DNA from: Nonomuraea fuscirosea
Lineage (GTDB): Bacteria; Actinomycetota; Actinomycetes; Streptosporangiales; Streptosporangiaceae
DNA length: 64,000 nt
Direction of reading: 5' to 3'
Assembly: GCF_003001935.1 (NCBI RefSeq)
Contig: NZ_PVNG01000031.1
Location: 62,001 to 126,000 of the forward strand
Shown: positions 49,299-59,300 of the stretch, piece by piece
How positions within the stretch are numbered: position 1 is the stretch's first letter
How the letters are laid out: each line of letters starts with the position of its first letter
Translations under genes and position numbers: made by a program
Notes under the pieces: generated by a model
What the model was told of the DNA's origin: nothing
Database searches by the model: none
Seen by the model: the letters and a program-made list of their open reading frames with translations, nothing else

Positions 49299-52200
49299 AT
49301 GAGCGCCATGGGCGAGCGAGGCGGGGGCGGCCGATCTCATGACGTGTGCCCCTACCAAGGGCTGGTCCCGTTCGAGAGCACGAAGGCGGAGCTGTTCTTC
49401 GGACGGACGCGGGCGACCCGGAGCCTCCTGGAGCGCCTGGCCGGCCGGCTGGGCCGGCACGGGTCCGTCCTGCTCGTCTCGGGCGCCTCGGGGGTGGGCA
49501 AGTCGTCGCTGCTGCGCGCGGGGCTGCTGCCGGCGCTGGCGGAGGGGATGGCGCCGCTGCCCGGGTCGCGGGACTGGCCGCGGCTGCTGGTGACACCGGG
49601 CGCGGATCCGTTCGGCACGCTCACCGCCGCGTGGGTGCGGCAGTTCGGCGGCACGGCCGAGACGACGGCCTCGCGATTACGCCACGCTCCGGCCGACGCG
49701 CTCAACGGGCGGTGTGTGCTGGTGGTGGACCAGTTCGAGGAGCTGTTCACCCTGGTGAGCGACGAGCGGGAGCGGCAGGCGTTCGTCCGGACGCTGCACG
49801 CCCTGGCGCGGGGCCGGGACGGCGCCGCCGTGATCGTCGGGGTGCGCGCCGACTACTGGGACCGGTGCGCCGCCTACCCGCAGTTCGCCGAGGCGATCCA
49901 GGACGGTCAGGTCATCGTCGAGCCGATGACGGAGCCGGACCTGCGGCTGGCCATCACCGGCCCGGCGGCCACGGCGGGCCTGCGGCTCGAACCAGGGCTG
50001 GTGGAGATCATTCTGGCGGAGCTGGGCGCCGGCGACCGGTACGAGGCCGGTGCCCTGCCCCTGCTCTCCCAGGCGTTGCGCAACACCTGGGAACGGCGCG
50101 AGAAGGACACGCTGACGGTCCGCGGGTACGAGGACTCCGGCCGGGTGCGCGACTCCGTACGGCGTACGGCCGATGAGGTCCTCGACGCGCTGCGGCCGGA
50201 CGACCGCAAGGCCGCGCTGCGGATCTTCCGCCGGATGACCACGATCACCGCGGGCGGCCGGGTGGCGCGGCGCCGCGCGACGCTGTCCGAGCTGCACACC
50301 GCCGCGTCCGTCCATGACACGAGGGAACGCACGGCGGCGCTGCTGTCCGCGTTCGCCGACCGCCGCCTGCTCACCCTGCACGAGGACAGCGCCGAGATCG
50401 CCCACGACGCCCTCCTGACGGCCTGGCCGGCTCTCCGGCAGTGGCTCGAACCGGACCTGGCCGCGCAGACGGTGTACGACGGGCTCGTGGAGGCCGCGGC
50501 GCAGTGGGCGGACAACCACCGCGACCCCGCCTTCCTCTACCGGGGCCCCCGGCTGCTGGCGGTCCAGGACAGCCGCCCCCGCTGGGAGCGCGACCCCGAC
50601 AGCTTCCCCTCGCCCGGCGCCACCGTGGACAGCTTCGTCACGGCCTCCGAGCGGGAGGCGCGGCGGGTGCACCGGCGCCGCCGGCTCGTCATGTCGGGCC
50701 TGGCGGCGCTGTCGGTGATCGCCCTGATCGCGGCCGGCGCCGCCGTCAGCGCGGCGGACACCGCGAACCGGCAGCGCGGCCTGGCCAGCTCCCGCCAGCT
50801 CGCGGTGCTGAGCGAGGTCACCGGCGACACCGCCCTGGCCTCGATGATGGCCGTGGCGGCGTGGCGGATCGCGCCCACCGATGAGGCCCGCAACCGGGTG
50901 CTGACCGCGGCCACCCGTACCGGCAGAGGGACCCTGACCGGGCACGAGCGAGGCGTCAATGCGGTGGAGTTCAGCCCGGACGGCGCGCTCATCGCGACGG
51001 GCAGCGACGACGGGACGGCGCGGCTGTGGGACGCGGCGACGCGGCGGCAGCTCGGCGCGCCGATCACGCGGGCGAAGTACGACTGTTCGAGCGTGCGGCT
51101 GGCCTTCAGCCATGACGGCCGGACGCTGGCCACGGCGTGCCTCAGCACCGTCCGGTTCTACGACGTGGTCACCCGCCGCGAGCTCGGCCCCGAACTGAAG
51201 GCCGGCGGGGTCGTCAACGCGATCGCGTTCAACCCGGACGGCAGGACGCTGGCGACCGGCGACAGCAAGGGCGTGGTCCAGCAGTGGGACGTGGCCACGC
51301 GCCGCCCGCACGGGGCTCCCATGGGCCGGCCGCACGGGAAGGCCGTCTTCGGCATCACGTACGGCAAGGACGGGAAGATCCTGGCCACCGCCGGGGAGGA
51401 CAAGACCGCGCGGCTGTGGGACACCGCCACGTCCCGGCAGCTCGGCAAGCCCTTCACCGGGCACACGCAGGCTCTCACGGATGTCGCCATCAGCCCGGAC
51501 GGGTCGACGCTGGCCACCGTGAGCTGGGACCGTACCGGCCGGGTGTGGGACGTGGCCACGCGCGAGCAGAAGGGGCGGCTCAAGGACCGCACCGCCGGCT
51601 ACCACTCGATCGCGTTCAGCCCGGACGGCACCAGGATCGCCACCGGCGGCGACAGCGGGCGCACCGTGCTGTGGGACACGGCCACCAGGGAGCAGCTGTT
51701 CGCGCTGTCCGACAACTACGCCGCGGTGGACGACATCACGTTCAGCCCGGACGGGACGGTGCTGGCCGCCGCCAGCGACGACGGCGTGGTCCGGCTGGCC
51801 GACCCGCGGACGCTCCAGCAGAAGGGGACCCGGGTGCCGGCCTCGGGGGCCGTCGCGCTGAGCCCGGACGGGCGGATCCTGGTCACCGGCGTCGCCGACG
51901 AGAAGAGCCCCGACCTGCAGCTGTGGGACGCGGCCCGCCAGCGCCCCCTCGGCCCGCCGCTGCGTCCCGTGACCGCGCGCAGGTCGGCCGCGTACCAGCT
52001 CGCGTTCACCCCCGACGGGCGCAAGCTCCTGTCGGAGGGCCTGGACGGGATCCGGCTCTGGGACGTCGAGACCCGCCGCGAGATCGCGCACGAGAAGTCG
52101 CTGCACCACGCCAGGATCAGCTCCGACGGCAGGTTCGTCGCCGCCCAGCGGGACAAGTCGCTCGTGTTCTGGGATCTCGCGAGCGGCAGGGACTTCGGGC

Positions 52201-52817
52201 CGCGCATCACCGTACGCGACGCGACCGACGTCATCACCGCGATGGCGCTCAGCCCCGACGGCACGATCGTGGCGACCGCGGGCTTCGACAACCGGATCCG
52301 CTTCTTCGACGTCGCCACCGGTGCGGAGCGGCCCGGACCGACGTTCAAGGCGCACGGCGGATTCGTCAACGACCTGGCCTTCAGCCCCGACGGCACGCGG
52401 CTGGCCGTGACGGCGTACGACAGCAGCGTGCGGCTGTGGGACGTGCCGCGCCGGCGCGCGGTCGGCATCGGCCTGATCGCCGAGGAGGGCATGGCGACCG
52501 CGCTCGGCTTCAGCCCCGACGGGAAGATCCTGGCCACCGGGCTCACCAACGGCGAGGTGCAGCTCTGGGACCTGCTGACCTACCGGCGGCTCGGCTCCCC
52601 GATGACCGGCCACGACAAAGGCGTGACCGACCTCGCCTACGGCCGCGACGGGACGACCGTCGCCACGGCGTCGGGAGACAGGACCGCGCGGCTGTGGAAC
52701 GTCCGCACGCCTCCTGACCTGGTGGCCGCGGCGTGCGCCAACGCGGGCCGCTCCCTCACCCGCGAGGAGTGGGAGAATCTCGTGCCCCAGGAGGAGTACC
52801 GCCAGACGTGCCCCTGA
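49299..52817 (+). CDS. nSTAND1 NTPase with WD40 repeats
   Basis: About 1172 aa. Opens with CPYQGLVPFESTKAELFFGR, the family signature before the P-loop. Walker A SGASGVGKSS near 61-70; Walker B VLVVDQFEELFTL near 140-152; AHDALLTAWPALRQWLEP at the end of the STAND region. One membrane helix follows (LVMSGLAALSVIALIAAGAA), then about 14 WD40 units (FSPDGALIATGSDDGTARLW and similar) to the end, closing with REEWENLVPQEEYRQTC. The WD40 propeller is the likely sensor. The membrane helix places it at the cell membrane. No N-terminal effector is fused. Start is uncertain (49299 or 49308). Confidence 0.9.
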   Translation: MSAMGERGGGGRSHDVCPYQGLVPFESTKAELFFGRTRATRSLLERLAGRLGRHGSVLLVSGASGVGKSSLLRAGLLPALAEGMAPLPGSRDWPRLLVTPGADPFGTLTAAWVRQFGGTAETTASRLRHAPADALNGRCVLVVDQFEELFTLVSDERERQAFVRTLHALARGRDGAAVIVGVRADYWDRCAAYPQFAEAIQDGQVIVEPMTEPDLRLAITGPAATAGLRLEPGLVEIILAELGAGDRYEAGALPLLSQALRNTWERREKDTLTVRGYEDSGRVRDSVRRTADEVLDALRPDDRKAALRIFRRMTTITAGGRVARRRATLSELHTAASVHDTRERTAALLSAFADRRLLTLHEDSAEIAHDALLTAWPALRQWLEPDLAAQTVYDGLVEAAAQWADNHRDPAFLYRGPRLLAVQDSRPRWERDPDSFPSPGATVDSFVTASEREARRVHRRRRLVMSGLAALSVIALIAAGAAVSAADTANRQRGLASSRQLAVLSEVTGDTALASMMAVAAWRIAPTDEARNRVLTAATRTGRGTLTGHERGVNAVEFSPDGALIATGSDDGTARLWDAATRRQLGAPITRAKYDCSSVRLAFSHDGRTLATACLSTVRFYDVVTRRELGPELKAGGVVNAIAFNPDGRTLATGDSKGVVQQWDVATRRPHGAPMGRPHGKAVFGITYGKDGKILATAGEDKTARLWDTATSRQLGKPFTGHTQALTDVAISPDGSTLATVSWDRTGRVWDVATREQKGRLKDRTAGYHSIAFSPDGTRIATGGDSGRTVLWDTATREQLFALSDNYAAVDDITFSPDGTVLAAASDDGVVRLADPRTLQQKGTRVPASGAVALSPDGRILVTGVADEKSPDLQLWDAARQRPLGPPLRPVTARRSAAYQLAFTPDGRKLLSEGLDGIRLWDVETRREIAHEKSLHHARISSDGRFVAAQRDKSLVFWDLASGRDFGPRITVRDATDVITAMALSPDGTIVATAGFDNRIRFFDVATGAERPGPTFKAHGGFVNDLAFSPDGTRLAVTAYDSSVRLWDVPRRRAVGIGLIAEEGMATALGFSPDGKILATGLTNGEVQLWDLLTYRRLGSPMTGHDKGVTDLAYGRDGTTVATASGDRTARLWNVRTPPDLVAAACANAGRSLTREEWENLVPQEEYRQTCP

Positions 52818-52851
52818 GCTCGACCCTGAACCGACCACGGAGACGACGAGG

Positions 52852-53493
52852 ATGTTCCTGCGAGGCTTACGGCGGCGGACAGGCAGGCCGGTCCCGGAGC
52901 TGGTCGCGTTGTTCCGTTCGATCGTCGAGGGCGGCCGCGACTACCATCCGATCGCGTCCGACTTCCTGGAGCACTTCATGGACGGCGCGGGCGCGTCGCG
53001 GACGATGTCGCGGCGGTGGCTGCGCTCGTTCAAGGTGATCAGGAAGGCCGAGCGCAAGAACCAGCGCCGCTTCGAAGGCCAGCTCATCCGGAGCGCCCGG
53101 CAGCTCCGGGAGGGAGAGTCGAGCTGGCTGCACGACTACTGGGACGCGCGGATCAACGCCTTCATCGGTACGGAGCTGTTCTACGTCAGCAGGATGAGCC
53201 TGCTGCGCTCGCAGGGGTCGTTCGTGCTGACCAGGGACGGGCCGGAGGTGAGCGTGTCCGGGACGGTCCGGCACCGCTGGTTCGACCCCTACGACTGGGA
53301 CCGGGGCCGCTGGGTCTACATCCCGCGCCACGGGTTCGTGCCCATCGCGGTCGGCCGTGACCTGGTGGAGGCCGACGAGGCGCGCAACTTCCTGATGGAG
53401 TCGCGGCACGTGCAGACACTGGAGGGCCGCTGCCGCGACGGCCGGCGCGGGAACGAGTTCGTCTGGTCTCTGGTACGGGCGGGAGAGGGATGA
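52852..53493 (+). CDS. Unknown protein coupled to the NACHT gene
   Basis: A 213-aa basic protein with no membrane segment. Distinctive central run: LRSQGSFVLTRDGPEVSVSG, then TVRHRWFDPYDWDRGRWVYI. The gene starts 34 bases after the nSTAND1 gene and its stop overlaps the start of the NACHT gene (ATGA). I do not recognise a family. The position suggests a dedicated partner, effector or regulator of the NACHT protein. Confidence 0.6.
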   Translation: MFLRGLRRRTGRPVPELVALFRSIVEGGRDYHPIASDFLEHFMDGAGASRTMSRRWLRSFKVIRKAERKNQRRFEGQLIRSARQLREGESSWLHDYWDARINAFIGTELFYVSRMSLLRSQGSFVLTRDGPEVSVSGTVRHRWFDPYDWDRGRWVYIPRHGFVPIAVGRDLVEADEARNFLMESRHVQTLEGRCRDGRRGNEFVWSLVRAGEG

Positions 53494-55949
53494 TCGAGGA
53501 GCGTCCCCGGCCGCCGGACCCCACCGGGGCGGGCGGCACCGCGGACTTCGTCGGGGCGCTGGTCCGGCTCAAGCAGTGGGCGGGCGAGCCGTCCCTGAGC
53601 AGGCTGCGTGCGCTCGGCGGCCAGACCACGGCCGCCGACGGGGCCACGGTCGACACGCTGCCGAAGAGCACGGTCTCGCACGTGCTGCGGCAGACCGACC
53701 GGCTGCCGCGCTGGGACTTCGTCCGGGCCTTCGTCACCGCCTGCTTCCGCTACTGCGATTATCCGGCCGAGCTGATCCCCGGCGAGCTCGAACGCTGGCG
53801 CGCGGCCAGAACGGCCCTGGCCGAACCGTCCGCCCCCGCTGTCGTACCGCCTCCTGAGCTGCCTGCCACCACGCCCGACCCCGCGGTGGAGCTGCTGATC
53901 CGCCGCGTGCTCCGCGAGGAGGACCGGGCCCGCAAGGGGCTGCTCGGCGGCTACAACCTCGCGGCGCTCTCCTTCAGCCGGTACGGCGACCCCGCCGAGA
54001 CCACCCATGACCTGCACACGATCGGCCGGTTCTTCGGCGGCCTCAGTCCGCGCCGCCTGCTGGTCGTCGGCGAGTCGGGGGCGGGCAAGACGGTGCTGGC
54101 GATCGAGCTGGTGCTGCAACTGCTGGAGCCCGTCCTGGCCGGCCGCCTCGACCAGGGGCAACCGGTTCCGGTACGGCTGAACGCGGCCCGCTGGACCCTC
54201 GGCAGGCCGTTCGAGACCTGGCTGGCCGAGCAACTGGCGCAGGACTTCGGGCTGGCGGCCGGGGACGCGCAGCGGCTCGTCCGTGATCGCCGGGTGCTGC
54301 CGGTGGTGGACGGGCTGGACGAGTTGGACCCCGAGCCGGGCTGGGGCCCGCCACGCCGGGCGATCGGGCTGCTGGCCGAGCTCAACCGCTACAGCGACCT
54401 GTCCGGCCGGCGTCCCGGCGCGGTCGTCGTGACCTGCCGCGCCGACCGGCATGCCGAACTGCGCGAAGCCGGGGCCGGGCTCGCCGACGCCGCGCAGATC
54501 CACCTGCACGCCCTGACAGACCAGCAGATCGGCGCGTACCTGCGGGCCCGCTGGCCGGACGGGCACCCGCACGCCTCGAAGCGCGAGGCCGTGCACGAGG
54601 CGCTGTCCGGGCCGGCCGGCAAGGCGGTGCACGCCGCGCTCTCCACGCCGTGGCGGCTGGTGCTGACCGTGACCGCCGTGGAGTCCGGCGCCGATCCGGA
54701 CAAACTGCTGCGGGTAGAGCCGGGACTCGACAGCGGTGAGGGGGCGGCGCGGATCGTCAGGAGACTGCTGGAGGCGTACGTGCCGGCGGCGACCGTGCTC
54801 ACACCCCGCACCGCGCAGGGGGCCGCGTACCAGCCGGATCAGGTGCGGTCGTGGCTCGTGCTGCTGGCCGGGCACCTGCGCCGGCAGGCCGCGCGGGGAG
54901 CCGAGGCGGACCGGCCGCCGCCGGGACTGACGGCGATCGACATCGTCCCGCACCTGCTCTGGCCGATCGGTGGGCGGCGGATCGTGCTGATCGTGCACTG
55001 CCTGGCCTGCGTGCTCTTCGCGTGCGTCGCGATGCTGGCGTTCTGGACGGGGTCGGCGGCCGGCGTCGCCGGGACCGGCGCCGAGCGGTTGCTCACCCTG
55101 ACCCTCATGGTGAGCTGGGTGAGCCTGGCCACCGGCCTGTCGCTGTCGCCCTGGCCGGCCGCCGCCGGCGGGCGCAGCGAGGTCCCCCGGCGGCGACGGG
55201 TGATCGGCGGCCTGCTCGGCGCCCTGGCCGGAACGCCCGTCGGGGTGCTCGGCGGCCTGGCCGGGCTCATGCTCACCGGCGGCAGGGCCTTCGGGCCCGG
55301 CTTCGCCGTCACCGCGGGCGGCACCGGCGGGCTGGTGCTCGGGGCGGTCATCGGGCTGACGGCGGCCGGGCGCAGGGGCGCGGAGCGGATGACCGTCTCC
55401 GAGGTGGTCCGCGCGGAGCCGTTCACCCTGCTCGGCTTCGGGCTGTGCGGCGCCCTCACCGGCCTCGCGCCCCTGCGGCTGGCCCACGCGGGCCCGCTGC
55501 CGCTGGCGGCGGGGGTGGCCGGCTCCTTCGTCCTCGCCTTCGCGCTGGGGGTCGTCTTCAAGATCGCCACAGGCGGCTGGAGCAGGGACGCCGAGCTGGC
55601 CCACCCGCGCGAGGCCCTGCACCGCAACCCCCTGATCGGCCTCGCCTTCGGCCTCACCGGCGGGGTCGCCGCCTTCCTGGTGTTCATCATGAACACCGGC
55701 GTCGTGGAGTCACTGGTGTGCGCGCTCGTCGGCGGGGTGACGTTCGGCCTGGCCTTCGGCGCGGTCGCCTGGGCGCGCACGATGATCGGCCTGGTCGTGG
55801 CGGCCATGCGGCACCTGCTGCCGCTGCGCCTGTGGGCCTTCCTCGACTGGGCCTGCGAGGCCCGGCTGCTGCGGGTCAGCGGGGCGACGTACCAGTTCCG
55901 GCACCGCGAACTGCAGGACTTCCTGACACCGCCCGACGGCGGCAAGTGA
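53490..55949 (+). CDS. NACHT-type NTPase with C-terminal membrane domain
   Basis: An 819-aa protein. N-terminal 1-100 is an HTH-like region (LKQWAGEPSLSRLRALGGQT, TVSHVLRQTDRLPRWDFVRA) common in actinobacterial NACHT proteins. NTPase: Walker A VVGESGAGKT at 192-201, Walker B VLPVVDGLDELDP near 269-281, sensor VVVTCRADRHAEL. Residues about 507-800 contain eight or so hydrophobic segments (LIVHCLACVLFACVAMLAFW, GLLGALAGTPVGVLGGLAGL and others), and the tail ends YQFRHRELQDFLTP. A membrane effector or anchor on a NACHT switch fits a pore-forming or membrane-located immune protein. Coupled to the unknown gene before it. Confidence 0.85.
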   Translation: MIEERPRPPDPTGAGGTADFVGALVRLKQWAGEPSLSRLRALGGQTTAADGATVDTLPKSTVSHVLRQTDRLPRWDFVRAFVTACFRYCDYPAELIPGELERWRAARTALAEPSAPAVVPPPELPATTPDPAVELLIRRVLREEDRARKGLLGGYNLAALSFSRYGDPAETTHDLHTIGRFFGGLSPRRLLVVGESGAGKTVLAIELVLQLLEPVLAGRLDQGQPVPVRLNAARWTLGRPFETWLAEQLAQDFGLAAGDAQRLVRDRRVLPVVDGLDELDPEPGWGPPRRAIGLLAELNRYSDLSGRRPGAVVVTCRADRHAELREAGAGLADAAQIHLHALTDQQIGAYLRARWPDGHPHASKREAVHEALSGPAGKAVHAALSTPWRLVLTVTAVESGADPDKLLRVEPGLDSGEGAARIVRRLLEAYVPAATVLTPRTAQGAAYQPDQVRSWLVLLAGHLRRQAARGAEADRPPPGLTAIDIVPHLLWPIGGRRIVLIVHCLACVLFACVAMLAFWTGSAAGVAGTGAERLLTLTLMVSWVSLATGLSLSPWPAAAGGRSEVPRRRRVIGGLLGALAGTPVGVLGGLAGLMLTGGRAFGPGFAVTAGGTGGLVLGAVIGLTAAGRRGAERMTVSEVVRAEPFTLLGFGLCGALTGLAPLRLAHAGPLPLAAGVAGSFVLAFALGVVFKIATGGWSRDAELAHPREALHRNPLIGLAFGLTGGVAAFLVFIMNTGVVESLVCALVGGVTFGLAFGAVAWARTMIGLVVAAMRHLLPLRLWAFLDWACEARLLRVSGATYQFRHRELQDFLTPPDGGK

Positions 55950-56015
55950 GCTCAGCGGGGGGAGCCAGAGCGCCCCTTTCTGGCTTATCGTCAGCAAGAG
56001 GCAGAAGGGCGAGCC

Positions 56016-56348
56016 ATGGACGCGTTACGGGTGCGTATACCGATCGGCGCCGCGAATGGACAGGAGCACTTCATCGAGGCCGAGATCGAGCCCGGGCCGG
56101 GGATCACTCTGGCATCGAGCGGGGGGAGATTGGCCGAGGCGCCCTGGACGCTGGCTGAGGCGTTCGATCGAATAGGGCCCGCCATCGACGTCATTCTGGG
56201 CAAACTGCGCGCGCAGCTCAAGGCGCCTCATGAGATCGAGGTCGAGTTCGGGCTGACACTCGGTGGCGAGTTCGGCGTGCTTTTCACGAAAGGGACGGCG
56301 GAGGCGTCCTTCACGGTGAGGGCCACGTGGAGGGACGATGCGCCCTGA
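56016..56348 (+). CDS. Trypco1 (trypsin-co-occurring domain 1) protein
   Basis: A 110-aa protein. The C-terminal stretch GGEFGVLFTKGTAEASFTVR and ATW, after a VEFGLTLG strand, is the hallmark of CU044_2847/Trypco1 proteins, small partners of trypsin-STAND conflict genes. It overlaps the start of the following trypsin-nSTAND1-WD40 gene by 11 bases, so translation is coupled. It probably binds or regulates that protein. Confidence 0.85.
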   Translation: MDALRVRIPIGAANGQEHFIEAEIEPGPGITLASSGGRLAEAPWTLAEAFDRIGPAIDVILGKLRAQLKAPHEIEVEFGLTLGGEFGVLFTKGTAEASFTVRATWRDDAP

Positions 56349-59300
56349 ACGAGGCATCGTGGAGATACTCAGCCGGCACGACGACACTCCCGTCGGTCTT
56401 GGCTTCCTGGCCGGCGATCGGCAGGTGCTGACCTGCGCGCACGTGGTGAACAGCGCCCTGGGCAGAGCTGAACAGGACTCTTCCCGCCCCGACAAACGGG
56501 TGCTGCTGCGCTACCCCTTCGCCGATGGCGAGGCCGTACGCTTCGCTCACGTCACCGCCTGGCACCCCGAGCGGGGCGGACGCTTCGAGTACACCGACGT
56601 GTGCGGGCTGACGCTGGCCGAGGCGATGCCAGGTGGCGCCGGACCGATGACTCTGGCTGACGAGGGGGACGACGCGGAGGAGGTGCAGGCATGGGGCCCC
56701 TCCCCGAACCGGCCCACGAACGGTCACGTCTCCGGACGGCTCATGGGACTGGTGGACGCCGCCCGCTATCAGGTGGATCAGGAGATCCGGGGCGTCTTCG
56801 CGATCCGGCCGGGATTCAGCGGTGGACCGGTCTGGTCCCGCGCGACCGGTCAGGTCCTGGGCATGCTGCAGGCGGTCGGGCGTGAGGACGTGTACGTTCT
56901 CAGCCCCGCGGTCCTGGTCGCGGCCTGGCCCGAGGTGTTGTTCCGGCCGCCGCCATGCCCGTACAAAGGGCTGCGGGCGTTCGGCGAAGAAGATCGTGAG
57001 CTGTTCTTCGGCCGCCGAAGGTTCGTCGAGGAGCTGGTGGACGACGCCATGCGTCTCCCTCTCGTCGTCGTGATGGGACCTTCAGGCAGCGGCAAGTCCT
57101 CGGTCATCGAGGCCGGACTGGTGCCCCGGCTGAAGGACCAGGGCGGGATCACGGCCGTCACCATGACGCCAGGGGAGCAACCGATGCGGGCGCTGGCCCG
57201 CGCGTTCGCCTCCTCCTCCTCACCGCTCGCGGAGTGGGAGCGGTTGCTGGGCTCGGGCGGGCTGCGTCGTTGCGGCCGGCGGCTGATCGAGGACCTGGGG
57301 CTGGAGCGTCTTGTCGTCGTCATGGACCAGGGCGAGCAGCTCATCACGCATGCCCGAGCACGTGATCGTCACGTCTACGAGCAGTTCCTCAACCTGCTCG
57401 CCGAGCTGGTGACGGAGGCCGGCGACGGCGGGCGGCCGGATCTGGTGGTCGCCATGAGCATCCGCGACGACTTCTTCGGCCAGCTCATCACCTCGCATCG
57501 GGATCTCGGCCCCTATCTGCAGCACCATGCCCGCACTCTCCATTCGATGTCGGACGCGGAGTTGCGCGAGGCCATCACCGGGCCGGTAGCGCCGCCCATC
57601 ACCATCAGGCGATCGCTCGTCGACCGGCTGTGCGCCGACTTCCGCGGTCGTCCGGCCGAGCTCCCGCTGCTGCAGTTCGCGATGACACAAATGTGGGAAC
57701 AGCAGCGCGATCGTGAACTGTCGCTGGAGTCCTATGAACGGATAGGCGGCATCAGGGCTCTGACGCGATACGCCGACGACAGAGTGGAGCTGCTACCGCC
57801 CACCGAACGGGCCGCGGCCCGGCGCATCCTCACCAGTCTGGTGCTGCCGGGCACGCCCGACGTGGCGCGAAGCGCGAGCTGGAGCGAGCTGCGGCCGGGC
57901 GACCGGCCGGTGGTGCGACTGCTTGAGAAGGACCGCTTGGTGGTGATCTCGCACCGTGACCTCGCCGGAGAACCGACCGTCCAGGTCACTCACGAGGCGC
58001 TGCTGCGCGATTGGGGACGACTCAGGGACTGGCTCGAACAGGACAGCGACCTTCGCGAATGGAAGCACAACACAGCCCTCGCCAAGCAGGCCTGGCTGGA
58101 CACCGGGCAAGATCCCAGCATGCTGCTGCGCGGGCCGGTGCTCGCCCGTGCCGGGGAGATGATCGCGTCCTATCCGGACGATGTCGGCCCGCTTCGCGCG
58201 TTCATCGACGAAAGTCTCAGCCGGCAGCGGGCTGAGGAGGAACGCGCCAGGAGGTTGGTCAGACTGACAGAGGCGCTCCAGCTGGCCGCCCGGGCGAATG
58301 TCGCCAGGACGTCGGTGGACGGCCTCCTGCTCGGCATGTGCTCATTACGCCGGATGATCACGCCTGAAGGCCAGCAAGCCCTGCAAGAACGGATCAGCGG
58401 GTCCAGAGTCCTGCTCGCGCAGCTGTCTCATCCTGCCGGCGTCCGATCACTGGCCTGCGCGCCGGACGGGACCATGCTGGCCACCTGCGGCAAGGACGGG
58501 ACGATCCGCGTCTGGGACGTGGCCACCAGGCGGGAGCTTCACGCGTTCGAGCATCACGGCGTGCGGGCGCTGGCCCTCTCGCCCGACGGAGTTCATCTGG
58601 CCGGCGCAGGCTCGGACAAGACGGTCCGCGTGTGGGACTCGACGACCGGACGAGAGCTGCATCACCTCACTCACGATGACGCCGTGTGGACGATCGCGTA
58701 CGCGCCGGACGGAGAAAGCCTGGTGACCGGCGGCGCCGACGGGACCCTGCGGATCTGGCATCTGACCTCCCGCCGGGTGACCCGGCACTTCAGCCACCGT
58801 GCGGTCCGCACCGTCGCGTACAGCTCTGATGGGGCATGGGTGGCCAGCGGAGGCGAAGACGGGCAAGCACGCGTCTGGAGCGTGGCCGGCACCCGGTTGA
58901 TTCACCGGTTCGGGCACGACGACGCGGTGTCGGCGGTCGCGTTCGCGCCGGACGGCAACAGCTTGGCCACCGCCTGCGCCGACGGCACGGCACTCGTCTG
59001 GGATCTCGAAACCGAGCGGGTGACTCACCGCTACCCACACGACGCGGCCGTCTTGTCGGTCGCCTACTCACCGGACGGCGAGACTCTGGCCGCTGCCGGC
59101 GCGGACCGGAGGATACGGGTATGGCAGCTGGCGACCGGACGGGAGCTGCACCGTCTCACCCATGACACGGTGCGGACGGTCCGCTGGTCACTGGATGGCG
59201 CCCGGCTGACGAGCGGTGGTGACGACGGACGGGTACGGGTGTGGGACCTGAGCGTCCAGCAGGTGTCACGCAGCTTCACTCATGTCGGCGTACGTGCTGT

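Noticed and set aside
49677..52838. 1053-codon minus-strand open frame
   Set aside because: Exact antisense shadow of the nSTAND1-WD40 gene, with Gly/Arg/Val-rich composition and no start context.
53316..55622. 768-codon minus-strand open frame
   Set aside because: Antisense shadow of the NACHT gene; low-complexity Gly/Arg/Gln composition.
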